Shown one piece after another: positions 59,299 to 60,929 of a stretch of 60,929 nucleotides of DNA. Below the pieces are notes generated by a model. The model ran no database searches and was not told the DNA's origin. It was given only the letters and a program-made list of their open reading frames with translations. Origin of the DNA: Chromatiales bacterium (lineage in GTDB: Bacteria; Pseudomonadota; Gammaproteobacteria; RBG-16-57-12); NCBI GenBank assembly GCA_026989455.1, contig JALSJH010000079.1, forward strand, positions 1-60,929, read 5' to 3'. Within the stretch, counting starts at the first letter, position 1. Each line of letters starts with the position of its first letter. The translations under genes and the position numbers were made by a program.

Positions 59299-59325
59299 TT
59301 CGACATATAGGCACAATATATCGAA
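59299..59325. promoter_or_regulatory. Operator-like palindrome 1 of the second fic gene
   Basis: Arms TTCGACATA and TATATCGAA (one mismatch) span 27 bp. Its centre is 40 bp, about four helical turns, from that of palindrome 2. Confidence 0.55.
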
Positions 59326-59338
59326 ATTAATAGAGTTA

Positions 59339-59365
59339 TTCGACATAAAAAAGCATAATGTCGAA
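59339..59365. promoter_or_regulatory. Operator-like palindrome 2 of the second fic gene
   Basis: Perfect arms TTCGACAT and ATGTCGAA spanning 27 bp, the same size as palindrome 1. It contains CATAAT (59354-59359), a possible -10 box with only a weak -35 upstream, so binding would hide the promoter. Confidence 0.55.
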
Positions 59366-59417
59366 ATGAGCGGTGTATACACTCACAGTGTTAACTAAGG
59401 ATATATGGATAGCCACC

Positions 59418-60542
59418 ATGCCGGGTTTCAACCCCACTCAGCCATACAACACTTTACCCACTCTGCCCCCAAAGCAGGAGTTGGAAACCCGTGCGATATG
59501 GAAGCTCTGCACCGATGCACGTGTCGCCTTGGCTGAGCTTAAGCAGGTGGGTGAGCTGATTCCGAATCAATCCGTACTGATCAACACCATCCCCCTGTTG
59601 GAGGCACAAGCCAGCTCCGAGATCGAAAACATCGTGACCACCAGCGACCAGCTATTTCGGTTTGCCGACCACAATGTCAATCAAACAGACCCCGCGATCA
59701 AAGAAGCATTGCGTTATCGTACCGCCCTCTATCAAGGGTTTCACACCCTGAAAAAACGGCCGCTGAATACCAATTTGGCGGTGGAACTCTGCCGTACTAT
59801 CAAAGGCAGTGATCTAGATATCCGCCGCGTGTCCGGCACAATGCCTGCCAATGACCGAACCGGCAAAGTGATTTATACGCCGCCTGCGGGAGAGGCGACC
59901 CTGCGCCAGCTACTCGCCAATTGGGAACAGTTTCTCCACAACCATGACGAGATTGACCCACTGGTTCGTATGGCCGTGGCTCACTATCAATTCGAAGCGA
60001 TTCACCCCTTTACCGACGGCAATGGCCGTACCGGCCGACTGCTTAACATTCTCTATCTGGTAGATCAGCAACTGCTCACTCTGCCCGTACTCTATCTTTC
60101 GCGGCATATCATCCAAAACAGAGCGGACTACTACCGGCTGTTGTTGGATGTCACCCAAAATAACAATTGGCAGGAGTGGATCACCTTTATGCTCACCGCC
60201 GTCAAAGAGACTGCCCACTGGACTACAGCGAAGATACATGCAGTGCGTCAGTTACAAGAGCAGGCCGTTGATTATGTACGGCAACAACAGCCTACAATCT
60301 ATAGCCGCGAGTTGGTTGATCAGATCTTCATCCAGCCCTACTGTCGTATCGGAAATCTGGTCGATGTAGGCATCGGCCATCGAGAAACCGTTTCAAAGTA
60401 CCTTAAAGCGTTATGTAATATCGGTATGTTGCAAGAGGTTAAAGCGGGCAGAGAGAAGTTGTTTGTACATACCAAGTTGTTGCAACTGCTGACGATGGAT
60501 GACAATGCATTTGTACCATATGGGCAGAAGCCAAATAAATGA
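59418..60542 (+). CDS. Fic family protein (SoFic-like) with winged helix
   Basis: 374 residues from the ATG at 59418. N-terminal segment PYNTLPTLPPKQELETRAIW and the inhibitory motif SSEIEN (Ser66...Glu70-Asn71) are those of class II Fic proteins such as the Shewanella SoFic. The active site HPFTDGNGRTGR (196-207) is complete. The C-terminus includes a winged-helix-like region (HRETVSKYLKALCNIGML). A GTG at 59373 would add 15 residues; no strong ribosome-binding site decides. Flanked by R2-derived direct repeats next to tRNA-Arg. Related to but clearly distinct from the first Fic protein. Confidence 0.9.
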   Translation: MPGFNPTQPYNTLPTLPPKQELETRAIWKLCTDARVALAELKQVGELIPNQSVLINTIPLLEAQASSEIENIVTTSDQLFRFADHNVNQTDPAIKEALRYRTALYQGFHTLKKRPLNTNLAVELCRTIKGSDLDIRRVSGTMPANDRTGKVIYTPPAGEATLRQLLANWEQFLHNHDEIDPLVRMAVAHYQFEAIHPFTDGNGRTGRLLNILYLVDQQLLTLPVLYLSRHIIQNRADYYRLLLDVTQNNNWQEWITFMLTAVKETAHWTTAKIHAVRQLQEQAVDYVRQQQPTIYSRELVDQIFIQPYCRIGNLVDVGIGHRETVSKYLKALCNIGMLQEVKAGREKLFVHTKLLQLLTMDDNAFVPYGQKPNK

Positions 60543-60572
60543 AAGCAGAACGCTATAGCCTGACTAAAGGAA

Positions 60573-60721
60573 GCTCTGATCAGGTCATGAATGTTTTATG
60601 CTGGCTGAAACTGCCCTCATTTATCCCGAAAATTGCACCCATAGAACAACTATTACTGTGCATTTCGGAACAAATGAGAACAATTTCCTCTCAGCCTAAA
60701 TCCATCCAGAGTTAATCAGAG
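60573..60721 (-). repeat. MITE-like repeat family R2, full copy 2 (149 bp)
   Basis: The inverted counterpart of 51550-51698, of identical length, with GCTCTGATCAGGTC and TTAATCAGAG ends. It starts 31 bases after the second fic gene. Confidence 0.85.
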
Positions 60722-60872
60722 ATTCCTTAACGCCCATAAACGGCCAAGTGACGATAAAATAATTCACGCAAACACGCCGATGAGATTGTGCAGCACATGC
60801 GCTTTATCTGAGGATTAGAGTGCCTACTCATGTCGCAGGGTATATTCCAGGCCTTGCGAATAGCAGGCATAA
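60722..60872. other. Intergenic stretch before the right-edge terminator
   Basis: 150 bases with no gene, repeat or regulatory pattern that I can support. Confidence 0.4.
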
Positions 60873-60899
60873 AAAAGGCCGCGAATGTCGCGGCCTTTT
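60873..60899 (-). terminator. Strong intrinsic terminator, probably for a minus-strand gene beyond the right edge
   Basis: Perfect 11-bp stem AAAAGGCCGCG / CGCGGCCTTTT with a five-base loop. On the minus strand six Ts follow the GC stem, the better orientation. It therefore suggests a gene ending just outside the window on the minus strand; it may also stop plus-strand transcripts from fic. Confidence 0.8.
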
Positions 60900-60929
60900 C
60901 AACGCAGTCTCTGCTTTGGGGTTCAGGCG

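Overview
The window is a chromosomal segment of a gammaproteobacterium with roughly balanced base composition. The evidence is gene content and order: minus-strand dnaA-dnaN-recF-gyrB, divergent rpmH-rnpA-yidD-yidC-mnmE, then lptD-surA-pdxA-ksgA, dapF-DUF484-xerC, and an intact outer-membrane assembly gene (lptD). Type IV pilus chemotaxis, a split glycine dehydrogenase (gcvPA/gcvPB) and a PilZ/DUF1631/GGDEF/EAL protein fit a Pseudomonas/Chromatiales/Thiotrichales-like lineage rather than an enteric. I cannot name the species.

Layout. 1-3454: the 3' part of a pilus chemotaxis kinase (ChpA-type), open at the left edge inside a (Thr-Glu)30 hexanucleotide repeat, and a CheW-like partner. 3438-8676: coaBC, radC, a Ser/Thr kinase-phosphatase pair, yicC and an easily missed 42-residue membrane peptide. 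9063-15632: bioA, mnmC, tag, dapF, DUF484, xerC. 15766-25158: a large c-di-GMP protein, moaB-moeA-mobA, an M16 peptidase, a thioesterase. 25191-31652: gyrB, recF, dnaN, dnaA on the minus strand, with a probable oriC (AT-rich DNA plus five DnaA boxes) between dnaN and dnaA. 31767-41035: rpmH to ksgA, mostly tightly packed. 41143-45722: an accessory stretch with a small membrane protein, a spermidine-synthase-like enzyme, a Fic protein, an HNH nuclease, DUF411 and bioD. 45795-51569: a cytochrome c lipoprotein and a lipA-gcvT-gcvH-gcvPA-gcvPB run that joins lipoate synthesis to its user GcvH. 51757-56356: a PfkB kinase, an MBL-fold protein, rlmI, thyA, folA. 56406-60929: a TonB-dependent receptor, tRNA-Arg(CCG), a second Fic protein, and a terminator serving a gene beyond the right edge.

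Most of the window is core genome. The least ordinary signals are non-coding or small. Two families of short MITE-like elements (about 140 and exactly 149 bp, both with terminal inverted repeats) sit directly at gene 3' ends. The second fic gene lies between 34-bp perfect direct repeats derived from one of these families, next to a tRNA gene. The two fic genes carry related palindromic operator-like sites upstream. The 42-residue membrane peptide has its own promoter, ribosome-binding site and terminator. All functional calls come from reading motifs and gene order; no database search was run.
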